Source: Maribellus sediminis
Lineage (GTDB): Bacteria; Bacteroidota; Bacteroidia; Bacteroidales; Prolixibacteraceae
NCBI RefSeq assembly: GCF_011799805.1
Contig: NZ_WXUB01000006.1
Span: 1 to 64,000 of the forward strand
Length of the DNA stretch: 64,000 bases
Direction of reading: 5' to 3'
Shown here: piece after piece, positions 36,220-44,309 of the stretch
Layout: the number at the start of each line of letters is the position of its first letter
How positions within the stretch are numbered: the first letter of the stretch is position 1
Translations under genes and position numbers: made by a program
Notes under the pieces: model-generated
What the model was told of the DNA's origin: nothing
The model's input: the letters and a program-made list of their open reading frames with translations, nothing else
Databases searched by the model: none

Positions 36220-38125
36220 AGTCAAATATAAAGCTTTGTTGATTGGTAATAATGTTTTCGAGGTCGATCCGCATCAGTTGCCCGAATTAAAAGGGCCGCC
36301 CAACGACATTCGGGGAATGGAAGACGCCTTAAAACATCCCCAGGTTGGGCTGCATCATCCCGATGACATTACAACGCTGTTGAATGCCACTCACTCCGAG
36401 ATCATTGAAAAAGTGGAAGACTTTTTTTTAAGCGCCACTCCCGATGATCAGTTGTTGTTTTATTACAGCGGCCATGGCTACCTCGACCTCTACGGCAACC
36501 TCTACCTCTGTGCGCGAAACTCGAACACCGACCGGCTAACCGGCACAGCAGTGCCCGACTACATGATCAACAGCATCATCCAAAACTCGAGCAGTAAACG
36601 CGTGATTGTTATCCTCGATTGCTGTAACAGCGGTAAATTCAAGGGAAGCATGGACATTCCGAAACACCTTTTGGGTGAAGGCCGTTTTGTAATTACCAGT
36701 TCGCGCGCCAAAGAATTATCGGTTGATGCCGACGAAAAAGACGGCTACAGCGCATTCACAAAGCACCTGATTCTTGCGCTCCTGTCGAACGAAATTGACA
36801 CCAACAAGGACGGTTATATTTCGCTGAATGAAGTGTACGATTATATTATTCCAAGACTTGAAAAGGAAACCAAACAAAAGCCCAAACGAAACTTTAGCGG
36901 TTCAGGCGGAGAAGTGGCCATTGGAAGATCAAGTGAAGCAGCACCCGGTTCGAAACTCATTGCACCCGGCTCAGTGGAACCGGGCGCTCAGAAACCGATC
37001 CTGGCTATTTCATCATCCGAAATTGAAATAAAGGATGTATCGCCTGACGAGGTGCTGCCCGAAGAGATCATCGATGTGTACAACCAGGGCGGCGGCATTC
37101 TGAACTGGCTGGTAGAGTGCAGCGACGAATGGATAAAAATTGAAAAAGCAAACACCTACTTCAAAATAAATTTCGAGCCCAAACCGGGCAAAAACAGGGG
37201 CCGAATTTATGTGCGCGACCAAAATGGCGGCGGCACCAAACGCATCCAGGTTTTGGTTCAGATGAATGAGCAGATTGAAAAACCGCGGCTTGAATTATCG
37301 GAATACCGCATCGATTTCGGGCAGCTGGTTGTAAACTCCGATGTTCCGAAAAAAATGATCCGCCTGATCAATACCGGCGATGGACAACTTAATGCCAACA
37401 TTTCCTGTACTAACCCGGATTTCCAGGTACAAAGTTCAGGCGATTTTGTTGAGGTGCTGCCAAACGTAAGCCGCGAAGCCGTTCTCGAAGGCCAGCTTAT
37501 TATTCGTTCGGCCGGCGGAAACGAAAACATTCCCCTGAGTGCAGTAGTTGTGCAGGGGCCTATTCTGGGTGTTCAGCCCGCTCAGATCGATTTCGGAACG
37601 GTAACCGAAGGCGAAAACCTGACTAAAACGATTCATGTCAGCAACGAAGGAAGTTCAGACCTGATCTGGCATTTTGAACAGCAGGGCGCTTTCTTTTACA
37701 CCGACAAAAAGAATAACCGCCTTGAACTCACGCTCGATGCCCGTCCGGGAAGCTACCACGGATCGGTTGTGATAAAAAGTAACGGCGGCGACAAAACCAT
37801 CGACATTAAAGGCACGGTTGAACCCAAACCGATAAAGAAAACCGCTCCCCCACCCGTTGACCTGAATGGCTACTGGAACCTCATGAACCAGGGCTACCTG
37901 CTGATCAGCAACTTCGGAAGCGGCTACACCTACCAGGAATTCAACTTAATGGGAGTTGCCGTAGGCCAGGGAAATGTGATGCTCGACAACAACCGGGTAT
38001 TTTTTAACGGTTCGAATATTTTTAGTGGTCCGGTGTCGGGCGAATTTATTTATTCCGGCAACCAGATGAGTGGCTACTTTTTTGTTCTGGGCCAGCAAAT
38101 GAACATGATACTGTCCCGCCAGTAA
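36212..38125 (+). CDS. Caspase-family (C14) peptidase with Ig-like/ASH domains
   Basis: This 637-residue protein has no signal peptide, so it is cytoplasmic. Residues about 1-215 form a caspase-like p20 domain. It begins KALLIGNNVF, has catalytic His88 in YYSGHGYLD and Cys138 in LDCCNSG, and contains an EF-hand-like loop DTNKDGYISLNE (196-207). A Pro/Gly-rich linker (about 230-262) leads to a BACON-like domain (262-351), two ASH/choice-of-anchor-D beta-sandwich domains (355-445 and 448-535) and a last beta-rich domain (545-637, DLNGYWNLMNQGYLLISNFG). Overlap with EACC1 implies one operon and joint action. Cleavage targets are unknown. Such modules are inferred to act as inducible death or defence effectors. 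Confidence 0.85.
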   Translation: MGEVKYKALLIGNNVFEVDPHQLPELKGPPNDIRGMEDALKHPQVGLHHPDDITTLLNATHSEIIEKVEDFFLSATPDDQLLFYYSGHGYLDLYGNLYLCARNSNTDRLTGTAVPDYMINSIIQNSSSKRVIVILDCCNSGKFKGSMDIPKHLLGEGRFVITSSRAKELSVDADEKDGYSAFTKHLILALLSNEIDTNKDGYISLNEVYDYIIPRLEKETKQKPKRNFSGSGGEVAIGRSSEAAPGSKLIAPGSVEPGAQKPILAISSSEIEIKDVSPDEVLPEEIIDVYNQGGGILNWLVECSDEWIKIEKANTYFKINFEPKPGKNRGRIYVRDQNGGGTKRIQVLVQMNEQIEKPRLELSEYRIDFGQLVVNSDVPKKMIRLINTGDGQLNANISCTNPDFQVQSSGDFVEVLPNVSREAVLEGQLIIRSAGGNENIPLSAVVVQGPILGVQPAQIDFGTVTEGENLTKTIHVSNEGSSDLIWHFEQQGAFFYTDKKNNRLELTLDARPGSYHGSVVIKSNGGDKTIDIKGTVEPKPIKKTAPPPVDLNGYWNLMNQGYLLISNFGSGYTYQEFNLMGVAVGQGNVMLDNNRVFFNGSNIFSGPVSGEFIYSGNQMSGYFFVLGQQMNMILSRQ

Positions 38126-38235
38126 GCTGATGCTGAATCTGTTTCAGGTCCATTCGTTTCCGAATCGCTTCAAATTCATTTTGAAAAAAATTCCGAAAAA
38201 TGTAACTTAACAAGCCAACTAAAAAACCTGATATC

Positions 38236-38766
38236 ATGACCAAAACGCTGGTTACCTATTACTCGAATACCGGGAATAACCGCTTCCTGGCAAACGAGAT
38301 CGCCAAACGATTGAACTGCGAGATCGAAGAAATTAAGCCTGTTTTAAACATGCATTTGCTGCTCTTATCAGGAATCGGTTTCGGCAACAAAAGCATAACC
38401 AGGAACCTGGCCGATTACGACCGGGTAATTCTTTGCGGCCCGGTGTGGATGGGAAGCTTTATTTATCCACTGCGGAAATTCATCGAAAAACACCAAAACG
38501 AAGTTAAAGAGTGGCTTTTTGTTACCTGCTGCGGCAGCAGTTACAAATTGAAGGAAGACAAATACGGGCACGAAATGGTGTTTAGAAAAGTACGTGAGGC
38601 ATTTCCCGATCTGAATATCACCTGTACCGCGCTCCCCATTACCATGACCATGCCCGACGAGCAGCAGGAAGACACAAAAGCCATGATGGAAACCCGCCTG
38701 AGCGAAGCCAATTTCGATGGCCTGTTTCTCGAGAAGTTTGATGCTTTGATGGAGGAGATCGCTTAA
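38236..38766 (+). CDS. Flavodoxin-family protein
   Basis: This 176-residue cytoplasmic FMN protein has the phosphate-binding loop YYSNTGNNRFLANEI (8-22), the family signature after the first strand MTKTLVTYY. The second conserved segment DRVILCGPVWMGSFIYPLR forms the loop around the isoalloxazine ring. It is 110 nt after the caspase gene and may be co-transcribed, but its redox role does not obviously fit that module. It is longer than short-chain flavodoxins (about 140) and lies closer to the flavodoxin-like NrdI/EF group. The partner is unknown. Confidence 0.82.
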   Translation: MTKTLVTYYSNTGNNRFLANEIAKRLNCEIEEIKPVLNMHLLLLSGIGFGNKSITRNLADYDRVILCGPVWMGSFIYPLRKFIEKHQNEVKEWLFVTCCGSSYKLKEDKYGHEMVFRKVREAFPDLNITCTALPITMTMPDEQQEDTKAMMETRLSEANFDGLFLEKFDALMEEIA

Positions 38767-39030
38767 TTAAACAGGTTCCAAATTACACACTGAACTAGTT
38801 TTTCTACTGATTAACATATAATTTTAAAGCACTAATCTAGGTGACACCCGAAACGAAAAGCAGCGAATGATTTTTCACCCTGGGATTTGTAGGTTTTATT
38901 CAGTTTTTACATGCATACAATTAATTACAAACTACCACACTGATAATAGACTTGTTTAATATACAATAAAAGCGCTGCGAAAAACGAAATAATCATATAC
39001 ATAAGCTGCAATTTTGAAAAAACACCCACT

Positions 39031-40140
39031 ATGAGTAAAATTATATCAATTACAATTTTGTTATTTATTTCACATGCTCTTTATAGTCAGGAAAACACGG
39101 GATGTGATACTGTAGTATATTTTGTTGTTGAACAAATGCCATTATATCTTGGTGACTACAACACATTTTTGGAGAATGTATCTAATCAAATTGACGCAGA
39201 AACCAATTCCCTGTTGAAGAATAACAACACAAATGTTAATTTCCAAATAACATGCAAAGGTGAAGCTGTTATTACTTCAACAAATTCTGAATTGACGCAG
39301 TTTTATAATGTACTTGAAAATGAATTGAACAAGCTTCAATGGATTCCAGCGCGTCATAATTTTAAAAATGTAACTGTTCAATCAATACTTCCTGTAAGAA
39401 TGATAAATAACAAATTGAATATCCCAATAAATTTTAAAGGTGTGAGGGGGGAATTGGTTAAATGTAAAATTACAGATGAGAGCTCAGGAATTCCGGTTTC
39501 AAACGTTCGGTTAATAACAAAATACAATGATTGCTCCTACTTTTCTAATCAATATGGAGAAGTCGAATTTTATTGTGAGGAAAAAGATGAAATAGAAATT
39601 TCTCATATAAATTATCAATCATTTAGTTTTAGTGCCCCTGAAAATGCAAGTTCGTTTCAGATTAAATTAACAAATATTGTATATGAACTTGAACCCGTCG
39701 ATTTAACAAAATATTCCCCAAATAAACTTCCATATAAGAAAAGCACTTGCAGTTTCGAAAGTTGGCACGAAACGAAACAAAATCAATTTATGATTCTTGG
39801 AATGGGAGATTTTTATGCTCCCGAGTTGGCAGTTTTCAATGGTGGTTATGAATGTCTTGACAATTATATTGTACTTGAATTTGTATTGCCTAAAACTGCT
39901 TCTGAAGATAACTATACTGATACCGTTGATATCTCATTTACTATTGCTGAAGATGGAACGTTAAAAAACATAGTACTTTCAAAGACATTAAATTATGATA
40001 TTGATACCATTGTAAGAAATATTTTTGTCGAAATGCCGAAATGGAAACCAGCAACCCAAGCCAGACAAAAGACAAAACAATCTTTTGTACTTAAGTTAAT
40101 AATCGGAAATAACAAATATTGGGAAAAATACTACGGTTAA
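39031..40140 (+). CDS. AT-rich secreted protein with TonB-C-like domains
   Basis: A signal peptide (1-19, ending LYSQ) precedes a 369-residue protein. An N-terminal TonB-C-like domain (about 25-130, LQWIPARHNFKNVTVQSILPV) is followed by a carboxypeptidase-regulatory-like beta domain (about 140-215, VKCKITDESSGIPVSNVRLI). A second TonB-C-like domain (about 265-369) ends with FVEMPKWKPATQARQKTKQSFVLKLIIG. Such domains occur in Bacteroidota proteins of unknown role. Its DNA is clearly more AT-rich than its neighbours, so recent acquisition is possible. No inner-membrane anchor of true TonB is present, so energy transduction is unlikely. Confidence 0.65.
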   Translation: MSKIISITILLFISHALYSQENTGCDTVVYFVVEQMPLYLGDYNTFLENVSNQIDAETNSLLKNNNTNVNFQITCKGEAVITSTNSELTQFYNVLENELNKLQWIPARHNFKNVTVQSILPVRMINNKLNIPINFKGVRGELVKCKITDESSGIPVSNVRLITKYNDCSYFSNQYGEVEFYCEEKDEIEISHINYQSFSFSAPENASSFQIKLTNIVYELEPVDLTKYSPNKLPYKKSTCSFESWHETKQNQFMILGMGDFYAPELAVFNGGYECLDNYIVLEFVLPKTASEDNYTDTVDISFTIAEDGTLKNIVLSKTLNYDIDTIVRNIFVEMPKWKPATQARQKTKQSFVLKLIIGNNKYWEKYYG

Positions 40141-40311
40141 AACACCTGCCCAAGGGCATGGCTGGGTTTGGCTCTCCCCGCACGTGCCTCCCGATCTGTC
40201 AGCAGAGAATTATTATTCTGCCACGTAAAACGAATTGAAGAAGGAGAAGTAACATCGTCCGCTAACTAATAATCTGTCTGAATTAAGGTGTCGGCTTCGT
40301 TTGATGAACAG

Positions 40312-40590
40312 CTAAAATTCAACAGGTTTATCCAAAACATAAACGCGGACACTCCCATCAACGACGCCATTTTCCTTTTGTAGTTGCTGAATCCGCTCTG
40401 AATTTATAGTCGCCAGAAACTGATCCAGATCTTTTACCTCTGCTGAATAAGCAAAGCTGCTATCCCCGGTGTTTATTCCCAGATTTATCGGGCTGACAAA
40501 AATAGAACTTAACACGGCCGTCAGGGACCGAAATCCTGCTTCCCACGCTGCTGTATCCTTAACCTTTGCTGTAACAATAACTTTAGCCAT
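40312..40590 (-). CDS. Small cytoplasmic protein of unknown function
   Basis: This 92-residue protein begins MAKVIVTAKVKDTAAWEAGF and contains ALTAV-like strands that suggest a small dimeric alpha/beta-barrel (ABM-like) fold, which I cannot confirm. The ATG at 40590 follows AAGGAGACC, a good ribosome-binding sequence, so I reject the earlier ATG at 40647. It is divergent from aguA, with 222 nt between starts. No function is proposed. Confidence 0.6.
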   Translation of the reverse strand: MAKVIVTAKVKDTAAWEAGFRSLTAVLSSIFVSPINLGINTGDSSFAYSAEVKDLDQFLATINSERIQQLQKENGVVDGSVRVYVLDKPVEF

Positions 40591-40783
40591 AACGGTCTCC
40601 TTTCTTATTAGTGAAGTACAAGTACTAAACACCCGGGAGCAATGCAATGTTCAGGTGACTTATTTTGAGCAAGATCAGCAGATCAGTTTGAAGGTGTCGC
40701 TAACTAAGAACACAATTTTAAAAGAACGGGGAATCGCAAATCATCAATTTTTCGAACTTCATGTAAAACACTCACATTTCTTG

Positions 40784-40791
40784 TATTTTTG
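40784..40791 (+). promoter_or_regulatory. Probable -7 box of aguA
   Basis: TATTTTTG at 40784-40791 matches TAnnTTTG and sits 21 nt before the ATG at 40813. No TTTG is found at the -33 distance. Confidence 0.35.
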
Positions 40792-40812
40792 TGCCGAAAA
40801 CAAAAAAAGAAA

Positions 40813-41856
40813 ATGACACAGGATTCAACTGCAAAAGCTACTCGCCGTCTGCCTGCCGAATGGGAGCCGCAGTCGTTTTTGCAACTCACTTTTCCACATG
40901 CCAACAGCGACTGGGAATACATGCTCGACGGAGCTACCCGGTGTTTTGTCGATATAATAAATGCTGCGCGACCTTATCAGCAAGTGCTGGTGGTTTGCGA
41001 TGATATTAAGCGTGTACGTTCCTTTTTCAACGTTACTGAAAACCTCTATTTTACTGAAGCCCCTTCAAACGACACCTGGGCACGCGATCACGGTGGCATC
41101 ACCGTTTTGGAGGCCGGGAAAGCCATTGTCCAGGATTATATTTTTAACGGTTGGGGAAACAAATTTGAAGCCGGGCTCGACAACCAGATCACTCCGCAAC
41201 TATTCGAACAGAAGGTGTTGCAGAATTGCAGCCTTGAAAGTTTCGATTTTGTGCTGGAAGGTGGCTCCATTGAAAGCGATGGTAAAGGAACGATCCTGAC
41301 CACCTCTGATTGTTTGCTGGAGAAAAACCGAAATCCGCACTACTCGAAACAGGAAATCGAAAACATCCTGCTCACCAATTTTGGCGCTGAACGTATTTTG
41401 TGGCTCGATAACGGATACCTTGTCGGCGATGATACCGATTCACACATCGATACACTGGCACGCTTGTGCAACGAGGATACCATTGCTTACGTGGGCTGTA
41501 ACCATCCTGAAGATGAGCATTACCACGCACTCCATAAAATGAAACAGGAATTGCAGCAAATCCAAAAGGCTGACGGAACACCTTATCGTTTGGTGGAACT
41601 GCCTTTCCCTGATGCTTGTTTCGATAGCGAAGGAAACCGGCTCCCGGCTACTTACGCCAATTTCACCATCATCAACAAAGCAGTATTGGTACCTGTTTAC
41701 GGGGTGTCGCAGGATGAAGATGCATTGGAAATTTTAGCAAGCTGTTTCCCGGAAAGAAAAATAATACCTGTAAATTGCAGGGTATTGATCGAGCAACACG
41801 GATCACTGCATTGTGTGACCATGCAGTATCCTGAGGCTGTAAAATTGAAAAGTTAA
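40813..41856 (+). CDS. aguA: Agmatine deiminase
   Basis: This cytoplasmic guanidino-group hydrolase converts agmatine to N-carbamoylputrescine, the first step of putrescine formation by this route. Catalytic Cys334 is in GSLHCVTMQYP. The conserved SNDTWARDHGGI and DTDSHIDTLA segments carry the substrate carboxylate and His ligands, and RRLPAEWEPQ is the family start. I choose the ATG at 40813 since the family start follows at residue 10; the frame at 40789 lies in the promoter. The length of 347 is standard. It is separated from aguB by 210 nt that contain a 144-bp inverted repeat. Confidence 0.95.
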   Translation: MTQDSTAKATRRLPAEWEPQSFLQLTFPHANSDWEYMLDGATRCFVDIINAARPYQQVLVVCDDIKRVRSFFNVTENLYFTEAPSNDTWARDHGGITVLEAGKAIVQDYIFNGWGNKFEAGLDNQITPQLFEQKVLQNCSLESFDFVLEGGSIESDGKGTILTTSDCLLEKNRNPHYSKQEIENILLTNFGAERILWLDNGYLVGDDTDSHIDTLARLCNEDTIAYVGCNHPEDEHYHALHKMKQELQQIQKADGTPYRLVELPFPDACFDSEGNRLPATYANFTIINKAVLVPVYGVSQDEDALEILASCFPERKIIPVNCRVLIEQHGSLHCVTMQYPEAVKLKS

Positions 41857-41879
41857 GGAAAAGAAATTTTTAAAATATT

Positions 41880-42023
41880 TTTGCACCGTTCTTTAGGGCG
41901 GTGACCATAACAAACATGGAGAATGTGTTTTTTAAGAATTATGTAATTTACCAAACTACAAAAATCTTAAAAAACGGCTTATCTTCGATAAGATAGCAAC
42001 ACCGCTCTAAAGAACGGAGCAAA
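41880..42023. repeat. 144-bp nested inverted-repeat element between aguA and aguB
   Basis: The outer 24-bp arms (41880-41903 and 42000-42023) match at all but two positions, beginning TTTGCACCGTTCTTTAG on the left. An inner exact 11-bp pair (GTTTTTTAAGA at 41927-41937, TCTTAAAAAAC at 41965-41975) lies inside, and a small hairpin CTTATC-TTC-GATAAG is near 41978-41993. No target-site duplication is evident. It could be a MITE-like element or a structured RNA in the transcript. Confidence 0.8.
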
Positions 42024-42066
42024 GGATAAATTCATCTAAGATTGAATTATCAAAAACAGTATCAAA

Positions 42067-42951
42067 ATGGACAAACTAAAAGTAGGAATCATACAACAAA
42101 AGCGTTCAGCAAACAAAGCTGAGAACATGCAAAAAAGTCTGGAAGCAATTGCTAAAGCAGCTTCTAAGGGAGCCGAGTTGGTGGTACTGCAGGAACTGCA
42201 TGCCAGCCTGTATTTCTGCCAAATTGAAGATACCTCGTTGTTCGATCTTGCTGAACCGATTCCGGGTCCTGATTCCGATTTTTTTGCCCGGGCGGCCAAA
42301 GAAGCAGGTGTTGTTTTGGTGACCTCACTTTTTGAAAAGCGTGCTCCCGGTTTGTACCACAACACTGCCGTAGTTTTTGAAAAAGACGGATCGCTGGCCG
42401 GGAAATACCGGAAAATGCACATTCCGGATGATCCCGGTTTTTATGAAAAGTTTTATTTCACGCCCGGCGACATGGGATTTGAGCCGATTGAGACTTCTGT
42501 CGGTAAACTTGGCCTGCTGGTTTGCTGGGACCAATGGTATCCTGAAGCTGCCCGTTTAATGGCACTGGCCGGAGCTGAAATGCTGATCTACCCTACCGCT
42601 ATTGGATGGGACCCGAACGATACTGAAGATGAACAAATCCGCCAATTGGATGCCTGGACAATTTCTCAACGCGGTCATGCCGTTGCCAATGGCTTGCCGG
42701 TGATCAGTGTGAACCGCATCGGTTTTGAAGCCGATCCTTCGGGGCATTCTGCCGGAATACAATTCTGGGGAAACTCTTTTGTTGCCGGGCCTCAGGGCGA
42801 GATCATCAAAAAATTTGATACAGACAAAGAGCAAATCGAGGTAGTTGAAATCGACAGGAAACGCACGGAAGATGTCCGCCGGATCTGGCCTTTCCTTCGT
42901 GATCGCCGCATCGATGCCTACGACGAGCTGCTAAAACGTTACCGCGATTAG
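42067..42951 (+). CDS. aguB: N-carbamoylputrescine amidase
   Basis: This nitrilase-superfamily amidase hydrolyses N-carbamoylputrescine to putrescine, CO2 and ammonia, completing the pathway begun by AguA. The catalytic triad is Glu in VLQELHA (near residue 43), Lys in KYRKMHIPDD and Cys153 in LLVCWDQWYPE. Its pattern FFARAAKEAGVVL and PTAIGWDPNDTEDE is typical. The 294-residue length fits. It follows aguA in the same direction, with a 210-nt gap holding a nested inverted repeat, so coupled expression may involve read-through of that structure. Confidence 0.95.
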   Translation: MDKLKVGIIQQKRSANKAENMQKSLEAIAKAASKGAELVVLQELHASLYFCQIEDTSLFDLAEPIPGPDSDFFARAAKEAGVVLVTSLFEKRAPGLYHNTAVVFEKDGSLAGKYRKMHIPDDPGFYEKFYFTPGDMGFEPIETSVGKLGLLVCWDQWYPEAARLMALAGAEMLIYPTAIGWDPNDTEDEQIRQLDAWTISQRGHAVANGLPVISVNRIGFEADPSGHSAGIQFWGNSFVAGPQGEIIKKFDTDKEQIEVVEIDRKRTEDVRRIWPFLRDRRIDAYDELLKRYRD

Positions 42952-43170
42952 GGCTTTTTCACACTGTTCATCGATGAAATAAATAAAGTATGGCAAAATT
43001 GTTTTGTACCCCAACTAATTGTCACGAAAAAAATAAGATTTCAGGTTAAATAAACGTCTGCAGAAAAAAAGCGGATTCTAAATAACAATTTAGAAGAATA
43101 GCTATTAACTTTAGGCTCAAACCAACTCAACGCTACCGAAGCGTAACCATAAACCGTAAATTAAGTTAGT

Positions 43171-44175
43171 ATGTTTATTTCAATTCTGATTTTTGGATTT
43201 TTGTTTGGGCTCATTTTGCAATACGCCAGCCTGAACAAGTACAATACAATTGGTGGCATGGCCACTTTAGATGACCTCACAGTTGCCAAAGCCATTGCCG
43301 TTGCAATTGGTTTGGGAGCCATTTTACTCAACATTGAAATTGGCCTCGGCTTTGCTTCATTTCATGTAAAACCGTTGATTCTGGGTGGAATAGTGATAGG
43401 CGGTATTCTGTTTGGTACCGGAATGGCTATTTTAGGCTACTGCCCCGGTACGCTTGCCATTTCGCTGGGAGAAGGATCGCTGGATGCACTGGCCGGAATT
43501 ATCGGCGGATTATTGGGGGGATTGGTTTTTACACTGGTACTACCTTCGATTAAAAGTATTCTGGGTCCCGATCTTGGAGCTATTTCACTGCAAACACTGA
43601 TTCCTTCGAAAGTAGCTTTTTACGTTGTATTGATCATTATTGGAGTGGTGTTTATCGCCGCAGCTTTCTGGCTGCACGGTTTCGAAAAACAAAAAAACTA
43701 CCGTTGGCTGATTGCCGGTGCACTACTCGCCATTCTGAATACCATCGTTTTCTCACAGTTTGGTTCCGACCGCCCCATCGGCGCTTCCACTACTTATCCC
43801 TATCTCTCGGATGTACTGGCCGGACTTACCCAAAACGATTATTTCGCCAAAATACAAAAGCCGGGACACTGGGAACTGATCTTCCTGGGGGGGGCTTTTC
43901 TGGCCGGATTGATCGGATCGCTGGTCACTAAAACATTCAAACTAAAAATGGTGTACGAGAACTGGGAAAAATACCGCGGAGCCTCGAATGTACAACGTGC
44001 AATCTGGGCATTTATCGGCGGCTTTATCCTGATCTTTGGTGCACGCATGGCCGGAGGATGTACCAGCGGACACGTGATTTCAGGCGGGATGCAAATGGCT
44101 GTCAGCAGCTTGCTCTTTGCCGTGGTTGTTTTTGGCAGCCTCTTACTAACCGGAAAATTATTCTATAAAAGCTAA
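43171..44175 (+). CDS. YeeE/YedE-family sulfur transporter
   Basis: This 334-residue inner-membrane protein has about eight to nine helices and the paired cysteine motifs of the YeeE/YedE family: GYCPGTLAISLGEG in the first half and GGCTSGHVISGGMQ in the second. The E. coli YeeE relative takes up thiosulfate using such conserved cysteines, so a thiosulfate or related sulfur-ion role is inferred. No TusA-like or rhodanese gene is adjacent. The upstream 219 nt and downstream 134 nt hold no other gene. Confidence 0.88.
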   Translation: MFISILIFGFLFGLILQYASLNKYNTIGGMATLDDLTVAKAIAVAIGLGAILLNIEIGLGFASFHVKPLILGGIVIGGILFGTGMAILGYCPGTLAISLGEGSLDALAGIIGGLLGGLVFTLVLPSIKSILGPDLGAISLQTLIPSKVAFYVVLIIIGVVFIAAAFWLHGFEKQKNYRWLIAGALLAILNTIVFSQFGSDRPIGASTTYPYLSDVLAGLTQNDYFAKIQKPGHWELIFLGGAFLAGLIGSLVTKTFKLKMVYENWEKYRGASNVQRAIWAFIGGFILIFGARMAGGCTSGHVISGGMQMAVSSLLFAVVVFGSLLLTGKLFYKS

Positions 44176-44309
44176 TCCATTTTCTGAAGTTCGAATAACT
44201 CACTTAATAAAATCGTAGCCATTTTTATTGTTAATCCCTGAATATTTGCCAAATTAGGAGCACCAATAAAACCTGAGATCCTGCTAATTTTCAAATTAAT
44301 AGTTGAAGC

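Noticed and set aside
40141-40311. GC-rich patch suggesting a group II intron end or small RNA
   Set aside because: A GCACGTGC palindrome and a TGCCC/GGGCA pair are present, but no reverse-transcriptase gene, domain-V-like fold or promoter can be shown.
41880-42023. Known riboswitch between aguA and aguB
   Set aside because: The structure is symmetrical inverted repeats rather than any riboswitch core I recognise, and it sits between genes rather than before the first.
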